Shown one piece after another: positions 47,420 to 57,337 of a stretch of 64,000 bases of DNA. How positions within the stretch are numbered: position 1 is the stretch's first letter; every line of letters begins with the position of its first letter. Origin of the DNA: Flavobacteriales bacterium. GTDB taxonomy: Bacteria; Bacteroidota; Bacteroidia; Flavobacteriales; UBA1820. The position numbers and the translations under genes are program-made. The DNA is taken from contig QALN01000008.1 in assembly GCA_003150615.1 (NCBI GenBank), forward strand, positions 98,776-162,775, read 5' to 3'. The notes under the pieces are model-generated. The model worked only from the letters and a program-made list of their open reading frames with translations, ran no database searches and was not told where the DNA came from.

Positions 47420-47806
47420 TCACAACCTCTGTTTTTTCGCCTCAATGGACAACGTCGCATGCGGCACGGCCAAAAGCCGTTCCCTGGAAATGAGCTTTCC
47501 AGTAACCCGGCATATACCGTATGTCTTGTTCTCTATACGCACCAATGCGTTGCGAAGGTCGCGGATGAACTTTTCCTGCCGCGCAGCCAACTGGGCGTTA
47601 GCTTCCTTGGACATCGTTTCCGAGCCTTCTTCGAAAGGCTTGAAGGTGGGCGATGTATCCTCCGTACCGTTGCCGGCATGGTTCAAATACGTCCCGCGTA
47701 TAATCTCAAGATCCCTTTCCGCTTTTGCTATCTTGTCGAGTATCAGCGCTTTGAACTCCTCGAGTTCAGCATCCGAATAACGTTCTTTTATTGCATTTGT
47801 CTCCAT
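47420..47806 (-). CDS. dksA: DksA/TraR family transcription regulator
   Basis: A 128-residue protein of the DksA/TraR family, which binds the RNA polymerase secondary channel. Residues 1-90 form the long helical hairpin. The C-terminal zinc-finger region reads GICRVTGKLISRERLLAVP, keeping only one of the four canonical cysteines; zinc-less forms of this kind occur in Bacteroidetes. The gene starts three bases after the ileS stop, so it is co-expressed with that synthetase. Confidence 0.88.
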   Translation of the reverse strand: METNAIKERYSDAELEEFKALILDKIAKAERDLEIIRGTYLNHAGNGTEDTSPTFKPFEEGSETMSKEANAQLAARQEKFIRDLRNALVRIENKTYGICRVTGKLISRERLLAVPHATLSIEAKKQRL

Positions 47807-47809
47807 AGC

Positions 47810-50800
47810 TCAAACGTGTCTTTTAATGTTAATAACCATTTTAATGTCGTCGAACTCAACCGTTTCACCGGCCGTGTTTTCCGAAAACGAAAGCTTCTGC
47901 GTCAAAGTTTCAGAGCAAATATAATCAATATTCGCTTCAATAGCCAACTTTACTTCTTCCGAAGAGTTAACGTCCACGTCTATCCTATCGCTCACGTTCA
48001 GCCCGCTCTCCTTCCTCATATTCTGTATCCGGTTGACCACCTCGCGCGCTATGCCCTCGGCCTTCAGCGCCGCATCCACCGTAACATCCAACGCCACGGT
48101 CAGCCCGTCCTGCGAAGCTACCGCGCTGCCCTCGACGTCCTGCGTGGTTATCTCCACCTCATCGGACGACACGGAAAAAGTCCGTCCCCCTGCCTCAAGC
48201 GATATTTTCCCATCGCTCTCCAGCATCGCTATCTCCTGTTGCGTCATCTCCTGTATGCGCCCGGCAACCAGCTTCATATCGCGTCCGAACTTAGGGCCCA
48301 TTTTCTTGAAATCAGGCTTTATCTGCTTTACGAACACGGACGGGTCTGAAATCAGTTCCAGCGCCTTAACATTCAACTCTGAAAGTATAAGTCCCTCCAC
48401 TGCGCCGACCTGCGCCGCAAAATCGTCCGACAGGCACGGTATCATTATCCTGGAAAGCGGCTGGCGCACCCGCACGCGGCACTTCTTGCGCAGCGAAAGC
48501 CCCATCGAACATATCCTCTGCGCCAATTCCATACGCTCTTCAAGCCCTTTGTCCACACGCGAGGCATCGTACACCGGAAAATCGGCCAGGTGCACCGAAA
48601 TGCTCGCATCGCGCCCCGTCACCGCGTTAAGGTCGCGGAACAGACGGTCTGCAAAGAACGGCGCAACCGGGCTCATCAGCACCGACACCGTTTCCAGACA
48701 AGTGTACAACGTTTGGTAAGCCGACAATTTATCGTGGTCGTCGCCCGACTTCCAGAATCTGCGGCGCGAAAGCCGCACGAACCAGTTGGACAGATTCTCA
48801 CACACGAAATACTGGATAAGGCGAGCGGCTCTTGTCGGTTCGTAATCGTCCAGCGCCTCTTCCACTTTTTTCACCAGCGTATTGAGTTCCGAAAGTATCC
48901 ACCGGTCTATCTCGGCACGCCCGGCGTAATCTATATCGGCCTGCGAATACGTAAAGCCGTCCAGATTGGCATACAGCGCAAAGAACGAATACGTGTTGTA
49001 CAACGTTCCGAAAAATTTGCGGCGCACTTCCTCTATGCCCTCCGTGTCGAACTTCAGATTGTCCCACGGCTGGGCATTCGATATCATATACCAACGGACA
49101 GCGTCAGGGCCGTATTTTTCTATCATTTCGAACGGATCGACGGCATTTCCCAGGCGTTTGGACATCTTCTGTCCGTTCTTGTCCAGCACCAGCCCGTTGG
49201 ACACCACATGGCGGTACGCCACGGAATCTTTCACCATAGTAGCTATCGCGTGCAGCGTATAAAACCATCCGCGAGTCTGGTCCACGCCCTCGGCTATGAA
49301 ATCAGCCGGGAAACCTTCTCCCGAATCTATCAGGCCCCTGTTTTCAAACGGATAGTGCCACTGGGCGAAAGGCATCGATCCGGAGTCGAACCACACGTCT
49401 ATCAGATCCGCCTCGCGCCGCATCGGACGGCCGCTGTCGGAAACCAGCGTTATCCCGTCAACGAAATGCTTATGCAGGTCTATACGCTCGTAGTTTTCAT
49501 CGCTCATATCGTCCGGCACAAAATCCGGGTAGGGATCCTTTTCCATAAACCCGGCCGCGACAGCACGCGCTATCTCGGCCTTGAGTTCTGCGGCCGAACC
49601 TATTATCTTTTCCTCTTTCTTATCCTCAGTACGCCATATCGGCAAAGGTATTCCCCAGTAACGCGAACGCGACAGATTCCAGTCGTTGGCCGAAGAGAGC
49701 CAGTTGCCGAAACGCCCCGTACCTGTCGAGACCGGCTTCCAGCCTATCGTTCCGTTGAGTTCGCTCATACGGTCGCGCACCTGCGGCACTTTTATAAACC
49801 ACGAATCGAGAGGGTAATACAACACAGGCTTGTCCGTGCGCCAACAATGCGGGTAAGAGTGTACGTGCTTGGCCGCAGCGAAAGCCCTGTTTCCTTCTTT
49901 CAGTCTTATGGTTATAAGGACGTCGAGGCTCTTTTCAGGCTCCTGCCCATCGGCGTAATACGCATTTTTGACATACATCCCGGAAAATTCGCCCAGCCCG
50001 TCTATAAAACGTCCCTGCAAATCAACCAGCGGCACCGGATTTTCGTCCTTGTCCAGCACCAGCATAGCCGGTATGCCAGCAGCTTTGGCCACACGCGCGT
50101 CATCCGCACCGAAAGTAGGGGCAATATGCACTATACCCGTACCGTCGGACGTTGTCACATAGTCGCCGGATATCACACGAAAAGCCTTGTCGGCATCCAT
50201 ATAAGGAAGGGCCAGCGGCATCAGTTGCTCATAACGCGCACCTACCAGCCGGCTTCCCTTCATCTGCCCGCACACCATGTACGGTATCTTTTTGTCTTCC
50301 GGTTTGTACGCCTGAAGATCATCCGCGCTTTCCGTCATGAAATACTTGCCTGACAGCACAGCCGGGACGAGGTCTTTTGCCAACACCACATGCTCAGGAG
50401 AGAAAGTGTATTGGTTGAACGTGCGCACGACCACGTAATCTATATCATCTCCCACCGCAAGGGCCGTATTCGACGGCAACGTCCAGGGCGTGGTAGTCCA
50501 GGCCAGGAAAAACACATCGCCTTCGTATTTCTTCAATTCTTCCGGCAAGGTATCCTTTACCGCACGGAACTGGGCCGTAACAGTGGTATCCGAAACGTCG
50601 CGGTAACAGCCAGGCTGGTTCAGCTCGTGGCTCGAAAGTCCCGTACCGGCCTTGGGCGAATACGGCTGTATCGTATATCCTTTGTACAAAAGCCCTTTGG
50701 AGTAGATCTGCGAAAGCAACCACCACACTGATTCCATGTACTTCGACTTGTACGTTATGTACGGGTGTTCCATATCCACCCAATAACCTATGCGGCGCGT

Positions 50801-51211
50801 CAGGTCGTTCCATTTGTCCGTATAGCGCATCACCACCTTGCGGCAATAGTCGTTATAGTCCTCGACCGATATTTTTTTGCCTATGTCCTCCTTGGTTATT
50901 CCCAGTTCTTTCTCCACTCCCAGTTCCACCGGCAGCCCGTGCGTGTCCCATCCGGCTTTTCGCTGCACGCGGTAGCCCTTCAGCGTCTTGTAGCGGCAGA
51001 AAATATCCTTTATCGTGCGTGCCATAACGTGGTGGATACCCGGCATACCGTTTGCCGAAGGCGGGCCTTCGAAAAATACGAAAGGACGCGCGCCGTCCCT
51101 TTGCGAAACGCTTTTGGCAAATATTCCGTTATCTTCCCAATAGCGAAGCTGCTGCTCCGCCAAACCGGTAAGGTCCAGTCCTTTATACTCGTTGAAACTC
51201 TTCTTGTCCAT
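47810..51211 (-). CDS. ileS: Isoleucine--tRNA ligase
   Basis: A 1133-residue class I synthetase charging tRNA-Ile. The HIGH-like motif is in PPSANGMPGIHHV near residue 50, and the KMSKR motif in KNGQKMSKRLGN in the second half. The long CP1 editing domain (about 190-400) contains FLAWTTTPWTLPSNTALAV. The length and ending (IKMVINIKRHV) suit the long, eukaryote-like/Bacteroidetes form, which lacks the C-terminal zinc finger. Upstream there is a gap of 241 bp shared with divergent gldE. Confidence 0.96.
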   Translation of the reverse strand: MDKKSFNEYKGLDLTGLAEQQLRYWEDNGIFAKSVSQRDGARPFVFFEGPPSANGMPGIHHVMARTIKDIFCRYKTLKGYRVQRKAGWDTHGLPVELGVEKELGITKEDIGKKISVEDYNDYCRKVVMRYTDKWNDLTRRIGYWVDMEHPYITYKSKYMESVWWLLSQIYSKGLLYKGYTIQPYSPKAGTGLSSHELNQPGCYRDVSDTTVTAQFRAVKDTLPEELKKYEGDVFFLAWTTTPWTLPSNTALAVGDDIDYVVVRTFNQYTFSPEHVVLAKDLVPAVLSGKYFMTESADDLQAYKPEDKKIPYMVCGQMKGSRLVGARYEQLMPLALPYMDADKAFRVISGDYVTTSDGTGIVHIAPTFGADDARVAKAAGIPAMLVLDKDENPVPLVDLQGRFIDGLGEFSGMYVKNAYYADGQEPEKSLDVLITIRLKEGNRAFAAAKHVHSYPHCWRTDKPVLYYPLDSWFIKVPQVRDRMSELNGTIGWKPVSTGTGRFGNWLSSANDWNLSRSRYWGIPLPIWRTEDKKEEKIIGSAAELKAEIARAVAAGFMEKDPYPDFVPDDMSDENYERIDLHKHFVDGITLVSDSGRPMRREADLIDVWFDSGSMPFAQWHYPFENRGLIDSGEGFPADFIAEGVDQTRGWFYTLHAIATMVKDSVAYRHVVSNGLVLDKNGQKMSKRLGNAVDPFEMIEKYGPDAVRWYMISNAQPWDNLKFDTEGIEEVRRKFFGTLYNTYSFFALYANLDGFTYSQADIDYAGRAEIDRWILSELNTLVKKVEEALDDYEPTRAARLIQYFVCENLSNWFVRLSRRRFWKSGDDHDKLSAYQTLYTCLETVSVLMSPVAPFFADRLFRDLNAVTGRDASISVHLADFPVYDASRVDKGLEERMELAQRICSMGLSLRKKCRVRVRQPLSRIMIPCLSDDFAAQVGAVEGLILSELNVKALELISDPSVFVKQIKPDFKKMGPKFGRDMKLVAGRIQEMTQQEIAMLESDGKISLEAGGRTFSVSSDEVEITTQDVEGSAVASQDGLTVALDVTVDAALKAEGIAREVVNRIQNMRKESGLNVSDRIDVDVNSSEEVKLAIEANIDYICSETLTQKLSFSENTAGETVEFDDIKMVINIKRHV

Positions 51212-51342
51212 ACTTCTGTTGTTCGGCGTGATAAAAGTTCTTTTAAGACTTGCGAAAATACGAATAATTTTTCGGTTTTCATGCCAAAAACACCTTTGTT
51301 TATGTCACCCCGCAAGCATTAATGCCCTATCCCACAAATTAT

Positions 51343-51374
51343 TTTGCCTGTTTGCTTTCTTATGATTATTTTTG
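51343..51374 (+). promoter_or_regulatory. Promoter for gldE
   Basis: TTTG at 51343-51346, a 20-nt spacer and TATTTTTG at 51367-51374 give both halves of the Bacteroidetes vegetative promoter at ideal spacing. Transcription should begin near 51381, leaving a leader of about 70 nt. Confidence 0.75.
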
Positions 51375-51452
51375 TAAAAAATTGGGAAGCCATACCGAAC
51401 GCGCCGGCAAAGGCGCCGCATCCCTACGGAGTACTAACTAAAACATTTCATT

Positions 51453-52796
51453 TTGGACCCTGACCCGCTTAGTCGAACGACAATCCTCCTTTCCGGCGCG
51501 ATAGACACTCACGCCATAATTTATATAGCCGTACTGATAGTCCTTTTCATGCTCTCGGCCCTCATGTCGGGTTCGGAGACGGCTCTGTTTTCACTCTCCA
51601 AATCCGAGATAGAAGTTTTCAAAAACTCCTCCGATTCGTCGGAACGGAGCATAGCCCGCCTCCTTGCCCGCCCGGAACGACTTCTGGCCACGATACTTAT
51701 AGCCAACAACTTCGTAAACATAGGCATCGTCCTGATATTCGAATACCTGTTGCGCCACTACATGGTCATCGACAACGACATAATACGAGTACTGGCATCG
51801 GTGGTACTGACCACATTTCTCCTGTTGCTCCTTGGAGAAGTGCTTCCGAAAGTGTACGCCACCGGCAACTACAAAGGTTTCAGCCGTTTCGCCGCAGGGC
51901 CGATGAATTTCACGGTAAATATCCTCAGGATATTCAGCGCGCCTTTCATACTTTTCAGCCGGGGACTGGAAAAACTGTTTTCGCACAAAAGCAAATCCAC
52001 TCTTTCGGTCGACAACCTATCGCAGGCCCTCGAAATGACATCCGACGAAATGGACCAGGCGGACGACAAACGCATACTCGAAGGCATCGTATCTTTCGGC
52101 AAGACCGAAGCCAAACAGGTTATGACCCCACGCACCGAAATGTTCACCATATCGGACGACTGCCCATTTGAACGTCTGAAACGTCTTATCGTAAAACAAG
52201 GCTACTCACGCATACCTGTCTACCACGAAAACCCGGACCATATCACCGGCGTGCTGTACATCAAAGACCTTCTGGCCTACCTTGGCGAAAAGGACTTCCT
52301 ATGGCAGGACCTCCTGCGCGAGCCTTTTTTCGTGCCCGAAAACCGCAAGATAGACGACATACTCGTGGATTTCCAGGAAAAGAAAAACCACCTGGCCGTC
52401 GTGGTTGACGAATACGGAGGCACGTCGGGCATCATTTCCATGGACGACATACTCGAAGAGATAGTCGGCAACATATCCGATGAATTCGATGACGAGGAAA
52501 TACCGTACACCAAGAGCGACGATGCGCATTTTACATTCGAAGGCAGCGTGCCGCTTAAGGACTTTTACCGTATATTGGAACTGGACGACGAGACCGAAAA
52601 AATGTTCGAGGACAATAAAGGCGACGCCGACTCGCTGGCCGGATTCCTGCTCGAAATAAACGGAGCCTTCCCCAAACGCGGACAGGAAATCCAGTTCGGG
52701 CGATATGTTTTCACGGTACAGTCGCTCGACCGCAAACGCATAAAACAGATACTGCTGACCATTGCAGACGAAGAAAACCAATACGACGACAGGTAA
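51453..52796 (+). CDS. gldE: GldE-like CNNM/CorC membrane protein
   Basis: A 447-residue inner-membrane protein. The N-terminal CNNM domain has about four hydrophobic segments (about 20-165) with the family motif SALMSGSETALFSLSK. It is followed by paired CBS domains (about 205-330: VMTPRTEMFTIS, VVDEYGGTSGIISMDDILEE) and a C-terminal CorC/HlyC domain. In gliding Bacteroidetes this is GldE, required with GldD for motility-apparatus assembly. Non-gliding gut species keep it too, perhaps for metal transport. The start appears to be TTG at 51453 (MDPDPLSR). ssb and gldD, often adjacent, are absent here. Confidence 0.88.
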   Translation: MDPDPLSRTTILLSGAIDTHAIIYIAVLIVLFMLSALMSGSETALFSLSKSEIEVFKNSSDSSERSIARLLARPERLLATILIANNFVNIGIVLIFEYLLRHYMVIDNDIIRVLASVVLTTFLLLLLGEVLPKVYATGNYKGFSRFAAGPMNFTVNILRIFSAPFILFSRGLEKLFSHKSKSTLSVDNLSQALEMTSDEMDQADDKRILEGIVSFGKTEAKQVMTPRTEMFTISDDCPFERLKRLIVKQGYSRIPVYHENPDHITGVLYIKDLLAYLGEKDFLWQDLLREPFFVPENRKIDDILVDFQEKKNHLAVVVDEYGGTSGIISMDDILEEIVGNISDEFDDEEIPYTKSDDAHFTFEGSVPLKDFYRILELDDETEKMFEDNKGDADSLAGFLLEINGAFPKRGQEIQFGRYVFTVQSLDRKRIKQILLTIADEENQYDDR

Positions 52797-52824
52797 AGCG
52801 CCGGGAGTTTTACCTCCGGCGCTT
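52796..52824 (+). terminator. Hairpin at the gldE stop, probable terminator
   Basis: A 9-bp stem AAGCGCCGG/CCGGCGCTT begins at the stop codon, with an 11-nt loop. No good T-run follows, so termination may be inefficient or factor-dependent. Confidence 0.5.
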
Positions 52825-53179
52825 ACGGCTTACCTGCCATTCCCATCTCCGTCTTTGCCCGCCTCCCCTTTCTCAACATAGAGGGAGGCTCCGCCGCAAA
52901 CGCCATGCTCATAAACACCGACATCACGCTCCATTTTCCCCTCTGCGCGCCGCACTTCACCTGCCGGCCCCGTACGCAGCTCCTCCGCCCGTCGGTTCTC
53001 TACATACGCGCAAATATGTCCCGTCTTGCCGAAACCCTCATGCGGGAAAACTGAAAATACGGCTTTCCACACACTTTTGTTGATAAATATAAACCCCACA
53101 ACACTGTTTTACCACTGTTTTTTAGTACTTTTACGACATATTACGCAAAGTAACGCAAAACGAAAAGGAGGACGGACAA
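52825..53179. other. Intergenic region before the TPR gene
   Basis: About 355 bp. A minus-strand open frame of 89 codons has no recognisable features. Close to the TPR gene the sequence TACTTTTA around 53127 resembles a -7 box with one mismatch. Confidence 0.4.
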
Positions 53180-54595
53180 ATGTTCCTTAACCCAAGAGAA
53201 GACAACAAAGAACTCATATCCCGTTACCAGGCCATGCTCGAAGGACGCGGAGGTTTCTTCGACACGCTTGAATGGGAGGACATCATAAGCTACTACATAG
53301 AAAACATGCGGTACGGCGAAGCCCGCCATGCAGCCGACCTGGCTATGGAAACGTACCCTTATTCGGCCGAGTTGAAACTCAGTTGCGCCGAAGCCCTCAT
53401 ATACGACGAAGAATACGCGCAGGCAGAAGAAATAATAAACTATCTCGACGGCGTCATGCCGTCCAACCCCGACCTTATCGTCCTTAAAGGCATATGGCAT
53501 TCGATGAACAAGCATCCTCGCGAAGCCATAGAACTGTACCTGGCGGCATATCCGGACTACGACGACTATTTCCGTATAAACGTCCTTTTGGGCGAAGAAT
53601 ACGCATCGATAGAAAACTACGGACTGGCCATAAAATACTTCCAGCGCGCCGTCACCTCCGATCCTTCGGAACCCAACGCCGCCGCACGCCTTGCCGAGAT
53701 ATACTCCGTCAGCCAGAGCTACACCCTCGCGGCACATTTTTTCGACAAACTGATAGACCGCAATCCGTACAACGCCGACGCATGGGCCTACCAAGGCATG
53801 TTCCTTCTGCGCATGGAACGCTACGACGAAGCCATACGCGCTCTCGAATACGCCATCCTGCTGGCCCCCGACAAACCGTCCCCGTACTACGACATGGCCG
53901 AAGCGTACAACGCCCAGGAAGAATACGGGAAAGTGATAGCTGTGCTGAAAAAACTGCTCTCCGTAAAACCCACGGAAGACCCATACCCTTACGTGATGAT
54001 AGGGGAAAGCTACCAATGCCTGGAAGATTTTGAAAACGCCTGCGAATATTTCCTCAAAGCCGTACATTACGACCCACAGCTCGCACGCGGCTGGTACGGG
54101 CTCGCATCCGTACATTTCGACAGCGGGTTCAAAAAACAATCGCTCGATTACGTCCGGCAGGGCCTCGCCGCCGACGCTTACGACATCGAATGCCTGCGCC
54201 TGGCCTGGGAAATAGAAGAATCACTCGAAATGTACCCGGCAGCGCTCTCACACTTGCAGCAGGTCGTAAACCACCCTGAAAGTACCGCCGACGATTACCT
54301 CGACATGGCCTACTTCCAGTACCAGCGCGGCATGCTCAAACAATCGCTCGACACGCTCAAGGAAACACGCACCCTATTTCCGGATGTTCCGGAAGTCTTT
54401 TACCACATGGGAGCCGTATATTACTCCCTGGGCGACCTCCAGCGCAGCCTGTCACTTTTCCGCAAAGCCATTTCGACCGCTCCGGAATTGTCCGGCGTGG
54501 TAAACGACAACTACCCGGAACTGTCATCCGTACGCCAGATACGCCTCCTGCTCGAAGAACGCGACCCGTCAGAAGACGAAAAAGCCGGCCGCTGA
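53180..54595 (+). CDS. Tetratricopeptide repeat protein
   Basis: A 471-residue protein made almost wholly of TPR helices, with repeats such as YGLAIKYFQRAVTSDPSEPN, YDEAIRALEYAILLAPDKP, FENACEYFLKAVHYDPQ and LQRSLSLFRKAISTAPE. By eye there are ten or more repeats from about residue 40 to 440. There is no signal peptide or membrane segment, so it is a cytosolic scaffold. Its partners are unknown. A strong purine stretch AAAAGGAGGACGGAC ahead of the ATG supports the start. Confidence 0.85.
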   Translation: MFLNPREDNKELISRYQAMLEGRGGFFDTLEWEDIISYYIENMRYGEARHAADLAMETYPYSAELKLSCAEALIYDEEYAQAEEIINYLDGVMPSNPDLIVLKGIWHSMNKHPREAIELYLAAYPDYDDYFRINVLLGEEYASIENYGLAIKYFQRAVTSDPSEPNAAARLAEIYSVSQSYTLAAHFFDKLIDRNPYNADAWAYQGMFLLRMERYDEAIRALEYAILLAPDKPSPYYDMAEAYNAQEEYGKVIAVLKKLLSVKPTEDPYPYVMIGESYQCLEDFENACEYFLKAVHYDPQLARGWYGLASVHFDSGFKKQSLDYVRQGLAADAYDIECLRLAWEIEESLEMYPAALSHLQQVVNHPESTADDYLDMAYFQYQRGMLKQSLDTLKETRTLFPDVPEVFYHMGAVYYSLGDLQRSLSLFRKAISTAPELSGVVNDNYPELSSVRQIRLLLEERDPSEDEKAGR

Positions 54596-54688
54596 ACTTT
54601 ATGACATGTATAAACCGCGCAGCATGGAACACGAGTAAAACACATACAGTTGCAAATAAAAATCAACAATCAATAACTTAACACATCT

Positions 54689-57244
54689 ATGCTTAAACAA
54701 TTATTGCTTTCCGCCCTGATAATCCCTGCTCTTGCAGCCTGCTCCTCAGGCAAGAAAGCCGCAGAAGTCGCGCCCGTGGAAGTGTCCTGGGCGATGCAGG
54801 GCAACCAGAAAGGGCCCAACAACATCTATTACCAGACAGAGTTCTGCTTCCGGAACACATCTGACAAACCGCTGGACAACAACTGGGCGATATACTACAA
54901 CCAGTTCCCGCGCGTGCCTCTCCACAGCGATTCTTCCGCAGTCAAGGCGCAGCAAATAGTAGGTAATTTCTACCGCATATACCCCACCGAGTACTACAAA
55001 CCTATAGCCCCCGGCGACTCGCTCAAGGTAACCATTCTTTTCCGCGGCTCCTCGATAAAGGAAATCGAAGCGCCGATGGGCATGTATTTCGTACCGTGCG
55101 ACGCCGACGGACAGGAACTCACTCCCATGAAAATGGCACCTGTCAAAGTCGCCCCCTACGGCAACGACATACACAAACGCAACAGCGGCGACAATTACCC
55201 CTACCCAACCGGACAATTCCTCTACGCTCAGGACCAGGGCATCGTTCTCGGACAGCCTCTTAAAGACTACGACATCATCCCCTCGGTAAAAAGCGCAGTA
55301 CCCGGCCAGGACACGGTGGTAATCGGCAAAAAAATATCCGTTTCAGCTCCTGAAGAGCTCAAAAACGAAGCCGATTTCCTGTCCGGCAAACTTAAAAAAG
55401 ACTACGGAGCCGAGGTAGGAACGTCCGAAGGCGCATATCCTGTAAAACTCGCCCTCGACCCGTCGCTTAAAGCCAAAAACGACGAAGCATACGCCGTTTC
55501 CCTGGCCAAGGACGGAGCTGTTATAACCGGCGCCACTCCGGCAGCCGTGCTTTTGGGAGTACAGACCCTGCGCGGCATTATCGGCGTTACCCAACTGCCT
55601 GTTTCACTGCAAAGCGTCGCTATAGAGGACCAGCCCGATTTCGCCTACCGCGGATTCATGCTCGACATCGCACGCAATTTCCAAACAAAGGAAACCATCG
55701 AGAAGGTTCTCGACCAGATGTCGTACTACAAGCTCAACAAATTCCATTTCCACTTCAACGACGACGAATCGTGGAAGCTGGAAATACCGGGACTTCCGGA
55801 ACTGACCGAATACGGCGCACGCCGCGGACACACGCTCGATGAAAAAAACATGCTCCACCCGACGTACGGCTCCGGCCCGTTTGCCGACGACCCAACATCC
55901 CGCGGCTACGGATACTTCACACGCGAACAGTTCATCGACCTGCTCCGTTACGCCACGAAACTCCACATCGACGTCATCCCCGAGATAGAAACTCCGGGCC
56001 ATGCCCGCGCAGCCGTTTACTCCATGAAGGCTCGCTACGAAAAATACAAGGATTCCGACATGGACAAAGCCATGGAATATCTGATGAGCGACGATGCCGA
56101 CACATCCAAATACACCTCGGCGCAGGGCTTCCACGACAACGTGATGTGCGTGGCCCGCGAAGGCGTGTACAACTTCCTTGACAAGGTAGTGACCGAAATA
56201 CAGGCCATGTACAAAGAAGCGGGAGCTCCGCTTTACGCCATACAGACCGGCGGAGACGAAGTGCCGCGCGGATCGTGGCTCGGCTCCCCCGTATGCCAGG
56301 CGCTGGTAGAAAGCGGCAAAGTCGAATCACTCGGCGACCTGCGCGACTACTTCACCGAACGCTTTAAGAAAATACTCGACGACAAGGGCCTCAAATACTA
56401 CGGATGGATGGAAATAGCATCCAAAAAAGGTAAGCCAAACCCCAAATTCCAGAATGCCGGATTTACCGCTTATTGCTGGGATACGGTCGGCGAATGGGGC
56501 GGCGAACAGGTTCCGTATATACTTGCCAACGCCGGTATAGACATCATTCTCTGCAACGCGCCTAACCTCTACCTCGACTTCGCATACAACAAACACCCGC
56601 AGGAACCAGGCCTGTACTGGGGCGGATGGGTAAACGAACGCAACACGTACGACCTCCTTCCCTACGACGTTTACCGCTCCGTACGCATGGGCATGCGCGG
56701 CGATGTCATGGACTGGGACAAAGCCAACCATAAACCCGACGGTTCGCTCAAAGAACAGCTCACTGCCGAAGGCAGGAAACACATACGCGGCCTTCAGGCC
56801 GAATTGTGGCACGAGACCGTCAAGAGCGAAGATATGATGGAATATTACATGTTCCCGAAAATCCTCGGCATGGCCGAACGAGCATGGAACGCCGTACCGC
56901 ACTGGTCGCTGGTCAAAGACGCCAAACAACGTGATGCCGAATACGGCTTGGGCCTTGGCGAATACCTGACCAAAATAGCCGTAAAGGAAATGCCGTACTT
57001 CCAGCGCGAAGGGCTCAATTTCCGCGTGGCATCCCCCGGTATCGAGATAAAGGACGGAATGCTTTACATCAGCAACTCCGTTCCTGGCGCTGCCGTACAT
57101 TACACCACCGACGGCAGCACTCCGGACGAAAAATCGCCTGTGTGGACCGCTCCCGTAGCCGTCGAAGGAACTAATGTAAAAGCCGTTACGACGGCTTTCG
57201 GAAAAAAGAGTACCGTATCCGAATACATACTGCCGGCCGAATAA
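54689..57244 (+). CDS. Beta-N-acetylhexosaminidase (GH20) lipoprotein
   Basis: An 851-residue exported glycoside hydrolase that removes terminal GlcNAc/GalNAc, for example from host mucin glycans or peptidoglycan. The signal peptide ends LAACSS, with Cys17 as lipidation site. Domains: a CHB_HEX-like N-terminal beta domain (about 30-170), a GH20b domain (about 205-310), then the GH20 barrel from about 313. The catalytic pair is Asp523-Glu524 in GGDEVPRG. A C-terminal CHB_HEXase-like strand region ends with TTDGSTPDEKSPVW. A terminator follows. Confidence 0.93.
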   Translation: MLKQLLLSALIIPALAACSSGKKAAEVAPVEVSWAMQGNQKGPNNIYYQTEFCFRNTSDKPLDNNWAIYYNQFPRVPLHSDSSAVKAQQIVGNFYRIYPTEYYKPIAPGDSLKVTILFRGSSIKEIEAPMGMYFVPCDADGQELTPMKMAPVKVAPYGNDIHKRNSGDNYPYPTGQFLYAQDQGIVLGQPLKDYDIIPSVKSAVPGQDTVVIGKKISVSAPEELKNEADFLSGKLKKDYGAEVGTSEGAYPVKLALDPSLKAKNDEAYAVSLAKDGAVITGATPAAVLLGVQTLRGIIGVTQLPVSLQSVAIEDQPDFAYRGFMLDIARNFQTKETIEKVLDQMSYYKLNKFHFHFNDDESWKLEIPGLPELTEYGARRGHTLDEKNMLHPTYGSGPFADDPTSRGYGYFTREQFIDLLRYATKLHIDVIPEIETPGHARAAVYSMKARYEKYKDSDMDKAMEYLMSDDADTSKYTSAQGFHDNVMCVAREGVYNFLDKVVTEIQAMYKEAGAPLYAIQTGGDEVPRGSWLGSPVCQALVESGKVESLGDLRDYFTERFKKILDDKGLKYYGWMEIASKKGKPNPKFQNAGFTAYCWDTVGEWGGEQVPYILANAGIDIILCNAPNLYLDFAYNKHPQEPGLYWGGWVNERNTYDLLPYDVYRSVRMGMRGDVMDWDKANHKPDGSLKEQLTAEGRKHIRGLQAELWHETVKSEDMMEYYMFPKILGMAERAWNAVPHWSLVKDAKQRDAEYGLGLGEYLTKIAVKEMPYFQREGLNFRVASPGIEIKDGMLYISNSVPGAAVHYTTDGSTPDEKSPVWTAPVAVEGTNVKAVTTAFGKKSTVSEYILPAE

Positions 57245-57265
57245 CACGTACAACACATAATGATA

Positions 57266-57305
57266 AAAACGGGTGAAGGTTGTAAAAAACCTTCATCCGT
57301 TTTTT
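57266..57305 (+). terminator. Terminator after the GH20 gene
   Basis: AAAACGGGTGAAGGTT and AACCTTCATCCGTTTT pair over 16 bp with one G-T wobble around loop GTAAAA. The right arm runs into a T-tract. Confidence 0.88.
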
Positions 57306-57337
57306 CTATATTTACCAGACCAATTACCGCAATAAAA

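Noticed and set aside
48590-50353. A 587-codon open frame opposite ileS
   Set aside because: It is antisense to conserved IleS sequence and has the same artefactual composition.
52830-53099. An 89-codon minus-strand frame between gldE and the TPR gene
   Set aside because: Low-complexity Gly/Glu/Arg composition, no domain, and it begins close to the TPR promoter region.
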